Origin: Actinokineospora diospyrosa
GTDB taxonomy: Bacteria; Actinomycetota; Actinomycetes; Mycobacteriales; Pseudonocardiaceae
Direction: 5' to 3'
NCBI RefSeq assembly: GCF_024171925.1
Contig: NZ_JAMTCO010000002.1
Location: forward strand, 541,468 to 605,467
DNA length: 64,000 bases
Numbering within the stretch: position 1 is the stretch's first letter; the number at the start of each line of letters is the position of its first letter. The position numbers were made by a program, and so were the translations under genes. Below are positions 18,575 through 26,530 of this stretch, one piece after another. Under the pieces are notes generated by a model that was not told the origin of the DNA, searched no databases, and saw only the letters and a program-made list of their open reading frames with translations.

Positions 18575-19014
18575 ACGACTCCACCGACATCAAGGTCATC
18601 GACGTCCTGCTGGTCGAGGACGACGACGGCGACGTGCTGATGACCCGGGAGGCGTTCGAGCACTACAAGATCCGCAACCAGCTGCACGTCGTGCGCGACG
18701 GCGAACAGGCCGTCAGCTTCCTGCGCCGCGAGGGCCAGTTCGCCGACGCCCCCCGCCCGGACCTGATCCTGCTCGACCTCAACCTCCCCCGCTTCGACGG
18801 CAGGCAGGTCCTCGCCGAGATCAAGGCCGACGCCGAACTCCGCATGATCCCGGTGGTCGTGCTGACCACCTCGGAGGCGGAGGAGGACATCCTGCGCAGC
18901 TACCAACTCCACGCCAACGCCTACGTCACCAAACCGGTCGACTTCGACCGCTTCATCGAGATCATTCGCAAGATCGATGAGTTCTTCGTGACCGTGGTGA
19001 AACTCCCCCGCTAA
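18571..19014 (+). CDS. Stand-alone receiver (Rcp1-like response regulator)
   Basis: A 147-residue single-domain receiver with VLLVEDDDGDVLMTREAF, phospho-acceptor Asp69 in LILLDLNLPRFDG, VVLTTSEAEEDIL and YVTKPVDFDRFIEI. There is no output domain. The longer beta4-alpha4 loop and the NLPRFDG motif are typical of receivers that partner phytochrome-like kinases. It is translationally coupled to the kinase through ATGA, and should act as phosphate shuttle or sink between the kinase and the receiver-phosphatase at 15787. Confidence 0.9.
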
Positions 19015-19202
19015 CCCCGGCGTTTGCCCTGGTCAGCACATTGACCACCCGGGCCGCCCCTCATCCGCTCGGGCTCCTGTTCCGCTCGGCCCCCAGTACT
19101 GATCGACGCGCGCGCCGCCTTCAAGCCCCCACGCCTCCCGCGTTCCGGTCCGCCTCTCCAGAGTGAACTTCTCCGCCACGCCGCAATCCGCCCAGGTCGG
19201 AG

Positions 19203-19232
19203 TTGTCCACAACCCCTCCGCCCGTCCACAGC
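19203..19232 (+). repeat. Paired TTGTCCACA-N11-NRTCCAC motif, copy 3
   Basis: TTGTCCACA at 19203-19211, 11 nt, then CGTCCACAGC at 19223-19232. GGTAGACTGG follows at 19266-19275, the same order of elements as at 26350 and 26996. Confidence 0.65.
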
Positions 19233-19421
19233 TTTCCGCCACCCCCTTCCGCGCGGCACACACCGGGTAGACTGGCACCGGGGACGCCCCCCGTGGTGTG
19301 GTGGGGGCTGGGGTGCGCAGGGGAGGGTCCCCGGAATGGAAAACCGCAGGTGAGACGCGGTATGCGCGGTGGGTGTCGCAGGACGAGGCGGTGGGAAGCC
19401 GGGGCCCGGCATCCTTACTCC

Positions 19422-19803
19422 GCCCACCCAGCCACTGGCTACTTGGACCCAGCGGTGCCAGCCCAGCCCCCGTCAGGTCCGCCTCAACCCACTTGATCAG
19501 CCACTGGATACTCGGAACTTGGCGGTGCCATCTCAGCCCGCTCTCGGCTGCCCTGCCAGCCCAGCGCGTGGACAGTCGGAGTCGCTGGTGCCAGGCCGGC
19601 TCGATGGGGCGGACTTGTTTTGCGTGGGGGGACAACACCCGTAGCGTCGTCAGCGGCAGGGCCTGCTTTTGGGCCCCTGCTTTGCGGTTCTGCGTCGGGT
19701 GTTGTAGGGGCCCCACGCAAAACAAGTTCGCCCCATCGAGCTTTCCGCATTGTCGCGGATCGGGCCCGATGTTGCCGCCAGGCAACGAGGCGTCCGATCC
19801 CGG
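19422..19803 (-). repeat. Composite repeat A: flank module, long palindrome (19599-19741) and minisatellite
   Basis: Read on the minus strand the element has three parts. First is a 62-bp flank (19803-19742), nearly identical to 26531-26592. Second is a 143-bp long inverted repeat (19741-19599) whose terminal arms, starting GCTCGATGGGGCG, pair over about 31 bp with one mismatch and enclose a second stem, ACAACACCCG/CGGGTGTTGT. Third are about 2.5 minisatellite units (19598-19422) of ~64-70 bp, each starting TGGCACC and containing a GTCCGACTGTCCA-like core. It fills most of the 841-bp gap between the receiver gene and the small membrane gene at 19856. I see no gene in the gap. Confidence 0.88.
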
Positions 19804-19855
19804 TTCGCCGAGCTCGCCGCCAGGCGACGAGGCCGACCCCCAGCCCAGCACGCCC

Positions 19856-20242
19856 CTAACGCGACCTATGCCCCATCCGCGGCCGAACCGGCGCCACCGT
19901 CGTCGTAGGGCTACTCCCAAACGGCCGCCGCGCCCCCAGCTTCCGCGGTCCCCTCCGCCGTTTGCGAGGCGCCGCCGGGGTGACCGCCTGCCGTGAGCGC
20001 AAGCTCGCGGCGAAAGCGGCGACGGCCACGCCGCCGAGGAGCATCGCGATGATCGACCAGGTGGTGGACTCGGAGTGGATGGCCAGCGCGGCGCAGGCGG
20101 TGGCACCCGCGGCGGCGAGGAAGGCTTCCAGGAAGTACTTGCGCACGGTGACCACGGGCCTCTCGGTAGCTCTTACCCGGGAAGTACCCGTTCCACCGCG
20201 GTTCACCCGTGCGGCTTTCGGTCCACTCTGGACGGTGCTCAT
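19856..20242 (-). CDS. Small two-helix membrane protein with basic tail
   Basis: A 128-residue protein with two membrane segments: KYFLEAFLAAAGATACAALA at about 34-53 and WSIIAMLLGGVAVAAFAASL at about 59-78. These are followed by a 50-residue Arg/Pro-rich cytoplasmic tail. The ATG overlaps the stop of the upstream lipoprotein gene as ATGA, so it is translated with it. I do not recognise the family. It may anchor or assist the lipoprotein encoded before it. Confidence 0.6.
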   Translation of the reverse strand: MSTVQSGPKAARVNRGGTGTSRVRATERPVVTVRKYFLEAFLAAAGATACAALAIHSESTTWSIIAMLLGGVAVAAFAASLRSRQAVTPAAPRKRRRGPRKLGARRPFGSSPTTTVAPVRPRMGHRSR

Positions 20243-20820
20243 GTGTTGTTGGTGGCGCTGACCGTCAACGACTGGGAGACCGTCTTCAACCCCTTGGGCC
20301 AAACGGTGTAGGTGTGCGTGGTCTTGCCGGGGGTCGTCTCGCACGGGAACGACAGCTCCAGTTGGCCCGAGGCGGCGTAGTCGCTGCCGTAGGAGCCGTA
20401 CATGCCGGGGCTGTCCACCGAGATCGCCGCGCCCTCGGCACCGGTGATCTTCCAGGCGATGACCACGGGCGCGCCCGGCGAGGAGAACGGGGCGCCCGGC
20501 TTGGCCAGCACCGGGCACGCGGGCTTGCTGACCACCGTGAAGCTGACGATCTTGGCGGCGTTCGTCACCGGCCGTGACGTGGTCGTGGTGACCCGGTGCG
20601 TCGTGGTCGTGGTCGTCGTGGCCTTGCCGGTCGTGGGCACCTTGCGGGTGGCCGACGACGCCTCCGACTCGGGGGTGGACGCGGCGGAGCCGGTGGCTTG
20701 GGCCGATGTGGTCGTACCGAGGGTGGGCTGGTTGGCGGCATCGGCCGCCTGGACCGTGGTGCACCCCACAGCGCCGAAAGCAACCGCCGCGCCCAAGACT
20801 AAACCGCCCAATGCCTTCAT
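20239..20820 (-). CDS. Secreted lipoprotein, Thr-rich linker plus beta domain
   Basis: The 193-residue product has a lipoprotein signal peptide: KALGGLVLGAAVAFGAVGC, lipobox AVGC, acylated Cys20. A Thr/Ser-rich linker of about 70 residues contains TTTTTTT. The C-terminal domain (about 95-193) has SFTVVSKPACPVL and ends with SQSLTVSATNNT, with two cysteines likely in a disulfide. It is predicted at the outer face of the membrane. The ATG at 20820 was preferred to an in-frame GTG at 20829 because it puts the basic residue directly before the hydrophobic core. The C-terminal fold looks Ig/PKD-like, which is an inference. It is co-transcribed with the two-helix membrane gene. Confidence 0.75.
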   Translation of the reverse strand: MKALGGLVLGAAVAFGAVGCTTVQAADAANQPTLGTTTSAQATGSAASTPESEASSATRKVPTTGKATTTTTTTHRVTTTTSRPVTNAAKIVSFTVVSKPACPVLAKPGAPFSSPGAPVVIAWKITGAEGAAISVDSPGMYGSYGSDYAASGQLELSFPCETTPGKTTHTYTVWPKGLKTVSQSLTVSATNNT

Positions 20821-20921
20821 GGTCCCCACCCTGTTCCGATTGCCCGCTCTCCGTCTTACATCGACAAAGACGCGTTGGCGTAAGGGAGGTTGCGACGCAT
20901 CACCGACACATCACTGGCGCG

Positions 20922-22388
20922 CTACCAAGGCGCGGGGGCGTAGTCCTTCAAGAAGCAGCCGCGGATGTCCTCGCCCGCCTCGCCGCGCACGATCGGGTCG
21001 TACACCCGCGCGGCGCCGTCGACCAAGTCCAGTGGCGCGTGGAAACCCTCGTCCGCCAACCGGATTTTGGTCGGGTGTGGACGTTCGTCGGTGATCCAGC
21101 CGGTGTCCACAGCGGTCATCAGGATGCCGTCGTTGAGCATCTCCTCGGAACTGGTGCGGGTCAGCATGTTCAGCGCCGCCTTGGCCATGTTCGTGTGCGG
21201 GTGCCCCGGTCCCTTGTAGGCGCGGCTGAACTGGCCTTCCATCGCCGAGACGTTCACCACGTACTTGCGCCGCGCGGCCGCCGCTGCCATCGCCGGGCGC
21301 AGCCTGCTCACCAGGATGAAGGGCGCGGTCTGGTTGCACAGCTGGACCTCGAGCAGCTCCAGCGGGTCCACCTCGTGCACCCGCTGCGTCCAGCTGTTCA
21401 CCGAGTGCAGGTCCGGCACCAGCCCGCCCGCGTCGATGGCGGTGTTCGCCGCGATCCGCTCCGGGGTCGCCGAGCCCGCCGTCAGTGCGAGCGCGGTCAG
21501 CGGGTGCACCTCGTGCGGGGTGTGCTCACCGCCGATCAGCGCGGCCGGGTGCACGGCGGCCGCGTCACCCAGCGTGATCATCTCGGGCAGCGCGCCCGCG
21601 GGCAGCGGGTCGGCCTCGGCCGCGGCGAGCGGGGCGTAAGAGCCGGGGGAGCGGCGCACGGTCTGCGCGGCGTTGTTGATCAGGATGTCCAGCGGCCCGC
21701 GCGCGGCGACGGTGTCGGCGAGCTCGACGACCTGCGCCGGGTCGCGCAGATCGATGCCGACCACGCGCAGTCGGTGCAGCCAGTCCCCAGCGTCGGGCAT
21801 CGCGGCGAAGCGGCGCACCGCGTCGCGCGGGAACCGGGTGGTGATCGTGGTGTGCGCGCCGTCGCGCAGCAACCGCAGCGCGATGTACATGCCGATCTTG
21901 GCGCGGCCGCCGGTGAGCAGCGCGGTGCGGCCGGTGAGGTCGGTGCGCGCGTCGCGCTTGTCCCGGTTCAGCTCGGCGCAGCTCGGGCACAGCTGGTGGT
22001 AGAACGCGTCGACCTGGTGGTAGCGCTGCTTGCAGGTGTAGCAGGAGCGGGCCCGCAGCAGGGTGCCCGCCGTGGCGCCCGGCGTGTTCGACACCAGCGG
22101 GATGCCCTGGGTCTCGTCGTCGATCCGGTTCGGCGCGCCCGTCGCGGTCGCCGCGGTGACCGCCCGGTCGGCCTCGGTGACCGCCGCCCGCCGCTCCGCC
22201 TTGCGCCGCCTGCGGACCTCCTTGAAGACCCCCGCCGTGGCCCGCCGCACCGCGACCGCGTCCGGGTGCTCCGGCGGCAGTAACTCGACCTCCGCGAGCA
22301 CGGCCAGGCACGCGCGCATCCGCTCCGGGTCGATCCCCCCGCCCAGATCTTCCCGCGCCGCCGCGTCCTGAGTCGCCGTCATGCCCAT
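20922..22388 (-). CDS. SDR-family oxidoreductase with N-terminal zinc ribbon
   Basis: A 488-residue protein. Residues about 1-100 are helical and charged. A treble-clef-like motif follows, with CYTCKQRYHQ and LCPSCAELN at about 105-135. Then comes a Rossmann SDR domain: TALLTGGRAKIGMYIALRLL (a modified TGxxxGIG), the motif ILINNAAQTVRR, and NVSAMEGQF providing the active-site Ser. The usual YxxxK reads TNMAK in HPHTNMAKAALNML: the lysine is present but the catalytic Tyr position is Thr. Substrate and activity are unknown. The start has GAGG 5 nt before the ATG. Confidence 0.85.
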   Translation of the reverse strand: MGMTATQDAAAREDLGGGIDPERMRACLAVLAEVELLPPEHPDAVAVRRATAGVFKEVRRRRKAERRAAVTEADRAVTAATATGAPNRIDDETQGIPLVSNTPGATAGTLLRARSCYTCKQRYHQVDAFYHQLCPSCAELNRDKRDARTDLTGRTALLTGGRAKIGMYIALRLLRDGAHTTITTRFPRDAVRRFAAMPDAGDWLHRLRVVGIDLRDPAQVVELADTVAARGPLDILINNAAQTVRRSPGSYAPLAAAEADPLPAGALPEMITLGDAAAVHPAALIGGEHTPHEVHPLTALALTAGSATPERIAANTAIDAGGLVPDLHSVNSWTQRVHEVDPLELLEVQLCNQTAPFILVSRLRPAMAAAAARRKYVVNVSAMEGQFSRAYKGPGHPHTNMAKAALNMLTRTSSEEMLNDGILMTAVDTGWITDERPHPTKIRLADEGFHAPLDLVDGAARVYDPIVRGEAGEDIRGCFLKDYAPAPW

Positions 22389-22503
22389 CCCCACCTCGGT
22401 GAGCCACCACTGTAGAAGCGCCCCCCGACACCCCCGGCGACCCCCTGCCCGCCCCCCACCGCGGCAGCCCAAGAGCACCCCACCCAGCCCCCCTCGCACG
22501 CCC

Positions 22504-22640
22504 GCGTCCGGGGGCGCAGCCCCCACCCTCTCCGGGGGGCGTCCCCAGGCCCATCTTACCAGGTCAGGGTAGTTGTCGATCTTCGACGGCGGTTCTGAAG
22601 ATCGAGATGTGGATAACTTCTGTCGCTGAGACGGGTGAAT
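22504..22640 (+). repeat. Direct repeat, copy 1 (about 137 bp)
   Basis: This block shares with 22866-23003 a GGGGGCGCAGCCCCC-type hairpin core, CACCCTCTCCGGGGGGCG, and a later segment GAAGATCGAGATGTGGATAA followed by CTTCTGTC and ACGGGTGAAT. The two copies are spaced about 362 bp apart in the 761-bp gap between divergent genes; the middle of each copy is less conserved. No gene is supported in the gap. Confidence 0.75.
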
Positions 22641-22865
22641 ATCGAGGCGGCCTGGTGGCGTTGACCAGGGCATCAGGACGTCGGGCGCCCCGTGGCCCGG
22701 CGCACGAGCGGAAGTCGTGCCCGGGTGATCAAGTTGCCCCGAATCCCGGTGTATCCGACCGCGCGAATTGCTCCCGCGTACCACCCGAACCAACCGTTCC
22801 AGACCCGCTCGCGGTCACAACCAACGGCAGCTCAAGACCCTCCCCGCACAACTCCCCCCGCGCGC

Positions 22866-23003
22866 GGGTCCGGGGCGCAGCCCCCACCCTCTCCGGGGGG
22901 CGGCCCCAGGGCCAGTCTACTGGGCCCTACCGACAGTGGATCTTGGGAAGCGGGGGGCGAAGATCGACATGTGGATAACTTCTGTCCCTGGAACGGGTGA
23001 ATG
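22866..23003 (+). repeat. Direct repeat, copy 2 (about 138 bp)
   Basis: Second copy of the block at 22504-22640, with GGGGCGCAGCCCCC, the same CACCCTCTCCGGGGGGCG, and GAAGATCGACATGTGGATAA then CTTCTGTC and ACGGGTGAAT. It ends 147 bp before the enoyl-CoA hydratase homologue. Confidence 0.75.
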
Positions 23004-23149
23004 GGGGGCACTCGGCGGAGTCGGAGCCGCAGGTCAGGGGCTCGCGGCAGAGTCGTGGGTGTTGGTGCGCGGGAAGTGGCCCGAGCCCTTGCGTCCGGCG
23101 GGCGGGGATCCGGCGTGATAGCCATGGACCAGGCAGCGGAGGAGGAGTC

Positions 23150-23923
23150 GTGGGTGTGGTGTTGGAGCGGGTCGGGTCGGTCGCGGTGCTCACGATCGAT
23201 GATCCGCCGTTGAACCTCTACACCGTGGCGTTGCACGAGAGCTTCGCCGTCGCGCTTGATGACATCGAGGCGAACCCGCCCAGGGCGGTGTTGATCCGGG
23301 CGACCGGTGAGATCGTCAGCGGTGGGGTCGATGTGGCGCTGTTCGGGGCGCAGCGTTCCGCCGCGGAGGCCAAGGCGCTGTTCGACGTGATGTTGGAGCT
23401 GCCCGAGCGGGTCGCGGCGCTGGACTGCCCGACCGTGTTCGCTGCCCAGGGCCTGTGCCTGACCTGGGCGTTCGAGGTCGCCCTGGCGTGTGACCTGCTG
23501 CTGGCGGTGCAGCACGCCCGGTTCGGCCTGGTGGAGAGCGTGATCGGGCTGACCCCGACGATGGGTGGCACCCAGCGGCTCGCCGCTCGCGCGGGGGTCG
23601 CCAGGGCCAAGGAGATGGTCCTCACCGGCGACAAGTACGACGCCGAGACGCTTAGTGCCTGGAACGTGGTCAACGAGGTCTTCCCCGAAGAGGAGTTCGA
23701 CGAGGCCGCCTTGTCCTACACGACGCTGCTCGCTGAAGGGCCCACCCGCGCGCACGCGGCCACTAAGCAGATCCTGCGCCACTACGAGACCGGTGGACTG
23801 CCTGAGGCGACCGCCAACACCACTGCCATCGCCTCGGCCCTCTTCGACACCGACGACCTGCGTGAGGGCGTCCGCTCGTTCCTGGCCGACGGCCCCGGCC
23901 GCGCGGACTTCACCGGGCGGTGA
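23150..23923 (+). CDS. Enoyl-CoA hydratase/isomerase-family protein
   Basis: A 257-residue crotonase-fold protein starting at a GTG with GGAGGAG directly upstream. It shows LTIDDPPLNLYT, the oxyanion-hole regions (GEIVSGGVDVALF and AAQGLCLTWAFEVALACDL), and ARFGLVESVIGLTPTMGGTQRL. The second region lacks the usual GGG run (LTWAF instead), and of the two hydratase glutamates only the one in LVES is clearly in place. It may therefore be an isomerase or another crotonase-type enzyme rather than a classical hydratase. The substrate should be an acyl-CoA. A strong hairpin terminator follows the stop at once. Confidence 0.85.
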   Translation: MGVVLERVGSVAVLTIDDPPLNLYTVALHESFAVALDDIEANPPRAVLIRATGEIVSGGVDVALFGAQRSAAEAKALFDVMLELPERVAALDCPTVFAAQGLCLTWAFEVALACDLLLAVQHARFGLVESVIGLTPTMGGTQRLAARAGVARAKEMVLTGDKYDAETLSAWNVVNEVFPEEEFDEAALSYTTLLAEGPTRAHAATKQILRHYETGGLPEATANTTAIASALFDTDDLREGVRSFLADGPGRADFTGR

Positions 23924-23929
23924 CGAGCA

Positions 23930-23963
23930 GGAAGGCCGCCCACCCGGGGGTGGACGGCCTTCC
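23930..23963. terminator. Bidirectional hairpin terminator
   Basis: GGAAGGCCGCCCACCC pairs with GGGTGGACGGCCTTCC, with one mismatch in the stem. It lies 6 bp after the enoyl-CoA hydratase-family stop and 12 bp from the end of the convergent gene at 23976, so it can serve both. Confidence 0.85.
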
Positions 23964-23975
23964 TCGTGATCGGAC

Positions 23976-24395
23976 TCAGCCCTCTTGCAGGTCGGCCAGA
24001 GCCGCCTTGACCTTGGACAACTCCGCCTCGAGCTCCTCCATCCGCGCGCGGTGCTGCTCACGCGCGGCGTCGATCACCGTCTCGATGGCCTTGGAGATGT
24101 CCTCGTGCAGTTCGGCGGCGGCCCGCGACACGGCGGCCGCGGGGACGCTGAGGCCCTGCAGCACGCGCTTGCCGCCCTGGCTGAGCTCGGCCTGCCACTC
24201 GCCCTCGGCGGTGCCGGTGACGGTGAGGGTCAGCTCCACCGTGCGGGTCTTCTTCGCGGTGCTCTGGGCGCGCGGCGCCCTCGGCTTCTTCGCGGGTTGC
24301 TCCGCGACGGCCACCTGCTCGGGCGCTGCGGCGGGGGTCGACGACTCGTCGGTCGCCACGGTCTCCGCCTGCTCGGTCTCGGTCTCGGTGGACAA
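23976..24395 (-). CDS. Conserved actinobacterial protein (possibly DUF6319 family)
   Basis: A 139-residue protein. An acidic/Ala-rich disordered N-terminus and a basic KKPRAPRAQSTAKKTR patch precede a compact beta/helical region (VELTLTVTGTAEGEWQAELS, then GGKRVLQGLSVP). A C-terminal coiled coil of about 45 residues follows (REQHRARMEELEAELSKVKA). I associate this architecture with an actinobacterial DUF6319-type family from memory; the name is tentative. Cytosolic, function unknown. It is convergent with the enoyl-CoA hydratase homologue. Confidence 0.7.
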   Translation of the reverse strand: MSTETETEQAETVATDESSTPAAAPEQVAVAEQPAKKPRAPRAQSTAKKTRTVELTLTVTGTAEGEWQAELSQGGKRVLQGLSVPAAAVSRAAAELHEDISKAIETVIDAAREQHRARMEELEAELSKVKAALADLQEG

Positions 24396-24560
24396 GATCC
24401 ACTCCCTCTCACGACGCCTGGTGAATCCGGTGAATTAGAACACTCGTTCGCCTGTTCGAGATCGCCGGGTCGGCTTCCCGCCGGTGTCACTCGATCGGGC
24501 GTACCTCCGGTCCAGGGGTGAACGGCCTGGTCAGCGCCTCGATACTCGACGGGGGAGATC

Positions 24561-25802
24561 GTGGCGACGGGAGGCGGTCGGGTGTCCGGTGCCGGGTGGG
24601 ATTCCGAGATCCAGCGGCTGGCCGCGGTCAAGGCACTGCGGTTGCTCGACACCCCGCGCGAGGAGCGCTTCGACCGGATCACCCGGCTCACCCAGCGCCT
24701 GCTCGACGTCCCGATCGCGCTCGTCAGCCTGGTCGACGTGGACCGGCAGTGGTTCAAGTCCTGCGTCGGCCTCGACGCCGAGCAGACCCACCGCAGCGTC
24801 TCGTTCTGCTCGCACGCCATCGCCGAGCCGACCCTGATGGAGATCCCCGACGCCACCGCCGACCCCCGCTTCGCCGACAACCCGCACGTCGTCGGCGACC
24901 CGCACATCCGCTTCTACGCGGGCCAGCCCATCGCCGGGCCGTCCGGGCACCTGGTGGGCACCCTCTGCGTGGTCGACATGGTCGTGCGCCACCTCGACGA
25001 CGCCGAGCGCGAACTGCTGCGCGACCTCGCCGCCTGGGTGGAACTGGAGTGCGCGGTCGTGCAGGCCTCCCAGTGGGAGCGCGACGCCGTGCGCGCCCGC
25101 ACCGACTTCGTCTCGGTGCTCAGCCACGAACTGCGCACCCCGCTGACCTCCATCCGCGGCTCGCTGGAACTGGCCCTCTCCGGCGACTTCGGCGAGCTCG
25201 CCGCCCCGCAGCGCAAGCTCGTGGCCATCGCCGCCCGCAACGCCGACCGCCTGGTCCGGATGTCCACCGACGTGCTCGACCTGCACCGGATGCGCCGGGG
25301 CGACCTGCGGCTGCGCTTCGCGCGGGTGGCGCTGGCCGAGGTGGTCGACCACGCCGTGCACTCGGTCGAGCACGCCAGTCGCACGGCCCAGGTCCCGGTC
25401 GCCGTCGCGTGCGAGGACGCACTGCACCTGCGCGGCGACGCTGACCGGTTGGTGCAGGTGCTGACGAACCTGCTGGCCAACGCGGTGCGGGTGTCGGAGC
25501 CGGGGACGAAGGTCGAGGTGGCCGCCGAGCGGCGCGGGAACTGGACCACGCTGACCGTGCGCGATCGCGGGCCGGGGGTGCCGCCGGAGCACCTCGAGGC
25601 GATCTTCGAGCCGTTCGTGCAGTTCGAGCTCCCGCAGCAGCGGCAGGCGGGCAGCGCGGGGTTGGGGTTGGCGATCACCCGCGGGATCGTGGAGGCGCAC
25701 GGCGGCTCGATCCGCGCGTACCCGGCGGAGGGCGGCGGGAGCGTGTTCGAGGTGCAGTTGCCCGCGGACGGGCCGGAGGACGAAGACCGCCCCTGGTGGT
25801 AG
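24561..25802 (+). CDS. GAF-domain sensor histidine kinase (soluble)
   Basis: A 413-residue cytosolic kinase with no membrane segment. A GAF domain (about 15-165) of the type found in early-branching sensory kinases contains LLDTPREERFDRITRL, SFCSHAIAEP and HIRFYAGQPI. HisKA FVSVLSHELRTPLTSIRGS gives acceptor His189, and the HATPase has LLANAVRVSE, DRGPGVPPE and GLGLAIT. GTG start with GGGGGAG upstream. The next gene on the opposite strand (25817) encodes a single receiver domain and ends 14 bp away, a likely phosphotransfer partner. The ligand of the GAF domain is unknown. Confidence 0.9.
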   Translation: MATGGGRVSGAGWDSEIQRLAAVKALRLLDTPREERFDRITRLTQRLLDVPIALVSLVDVDRQWFKSCVGLDAEQTHRSVSFCSHAIAEPTLMEIPDATADPRFADNPHVVGDPHIRFYAGQPIAGPSGHLVGTLCVVDMVVRHLDDAERELLRDLAAWVELECAVVQASQWERDAVRARTDFVSVLSHELRTPLTSIRGSLELALSGDFGELAAPQRKLVAIAARNADRLVRMSTDVLDLHRMRRGDLRLRFARVALAEVVDHAVHSVEHASRTAQVPVAVACEDALHLRGDADRLVQVLTNLLANAVRVSEPGTKVEVAAERRGNWTTLTVRDRGPGVPPEHLEAIFEPFVQFELPQQRQAGSAGLGLAITRGIVEAHGGSIRAYPAEGGGSVFEVQLPADGPEDEDRPWW

Positions 25803-25816
25803 GTGGCTGGTGGTCG

Positions 25817-26203
25817 CTACCAACCGAGGATCAACGCGACCTCCGCCCCGATCCGCCGCGGGTCGAACGGCTTCGACAACACCGCGGCGGCGCCCATCGC
25901 GCAGAGGCGCTGGTTGAGCGCGGGCTCGGCCGCCCCGGTCACGAAGACGACGGGCACGGCGCACGTGCTGGGGTCCGCGCGCAGCGCCGCCAGGACACCA
26001 GGCCCGTCGAGCACCGGCATGTCGACGTCGAGGAGCACGGCATCGGGGGCGTCCCGGCGGCAGCGCTCGAGGGCTTCGACGCCGGAGGTGACAGCTTGGA
26101 CGTCCCAGCCCTGGTAGGTGGTCAGGCACATCTCCATGAGATCGACGAGATCCTCGTCGTCGTCGACTACTAGGACGCGCATTGCCCGCTCGGGTGCCAC
26201 CAT
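25817..26203 (-). CDS. Single-domain receiver response regulator
   Basis: A 128-residue receiver: VLVVDDDEDLVDLM, phospho-acceptor Asp59 in AVLLDVDMPVLDGPG, VVFVTGAAEPALN and the switch lysine in VLSKPFDPRR. No output domain. An internal ATG at 26182 (MRVLVV) is an equally possible start. It is convergent with the GAF kinase at 24561 and probably its partner, although kinase and receiver are transcribed toward each other rather than as an operon. Confidence 0.85.
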   Translation of the reverse strand: MVAPERAMRVLVVDDDEDLVDLMEMCLTTYQGWDVQAVTSGVEALERCRRDAPDAVLLDVDMPVLDGPGVLAALRADPSTCAVPVVFVTGAAEPALNQRLCAMGAAAVLSKPFDPRRIGAEVALILGW

Positions 26204-26349
26204 CCCCACAGTGTGGGGGGTGGGTGGGGAAATGGCAGCGGGGGTTGGCTGGGGCTGGGGATCTGGGGTGGGGATCCGGGTGGGGATCTGTGGTGGGATC
26301 CTTTGTGGAGGGGGTGCTTTTGGTGGGTGATCTTGTGGACTGGTTGTGT

Positions 26350-26379
26350 TTGTCCACAACGGTTGTGGTTGTCCACTGG
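26350..26379 (+). repeat. Paired TTGTCCACA-N11-NRTCCAC motif, copy 4
   Basis: TTGTCCACA at 26350-26358, 11 nt, then TGTCCACTGG. GGTAGGCTGTG follows at 26416-26426, continuing into TATTTGGGGGCTTTC. Confidence 0.7.
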
Positions 26380-26530
26380 GTGCTGGTTGATGCTCTCGTT
26401 GTGTCGGTGGGTCTCGGTAGGCTGTGTATTTGGGGGCTTTCGATCAGGTTGATCTTGACGTAGGCCGTGGTTGGGGATGCGGGGGAAGGGGTTCAGACCT
26501 TCGGGTCGGCTCGCCTGCGGCATCGCGACC

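Noticed and set aside
19033..20106. 357-codon minus-strand frame across the palindrome at 19.6 kb
   Set aside because: It runs through palindrome and minisatellite; the only conserved piece arises because the same repeat encodes it at other copies.
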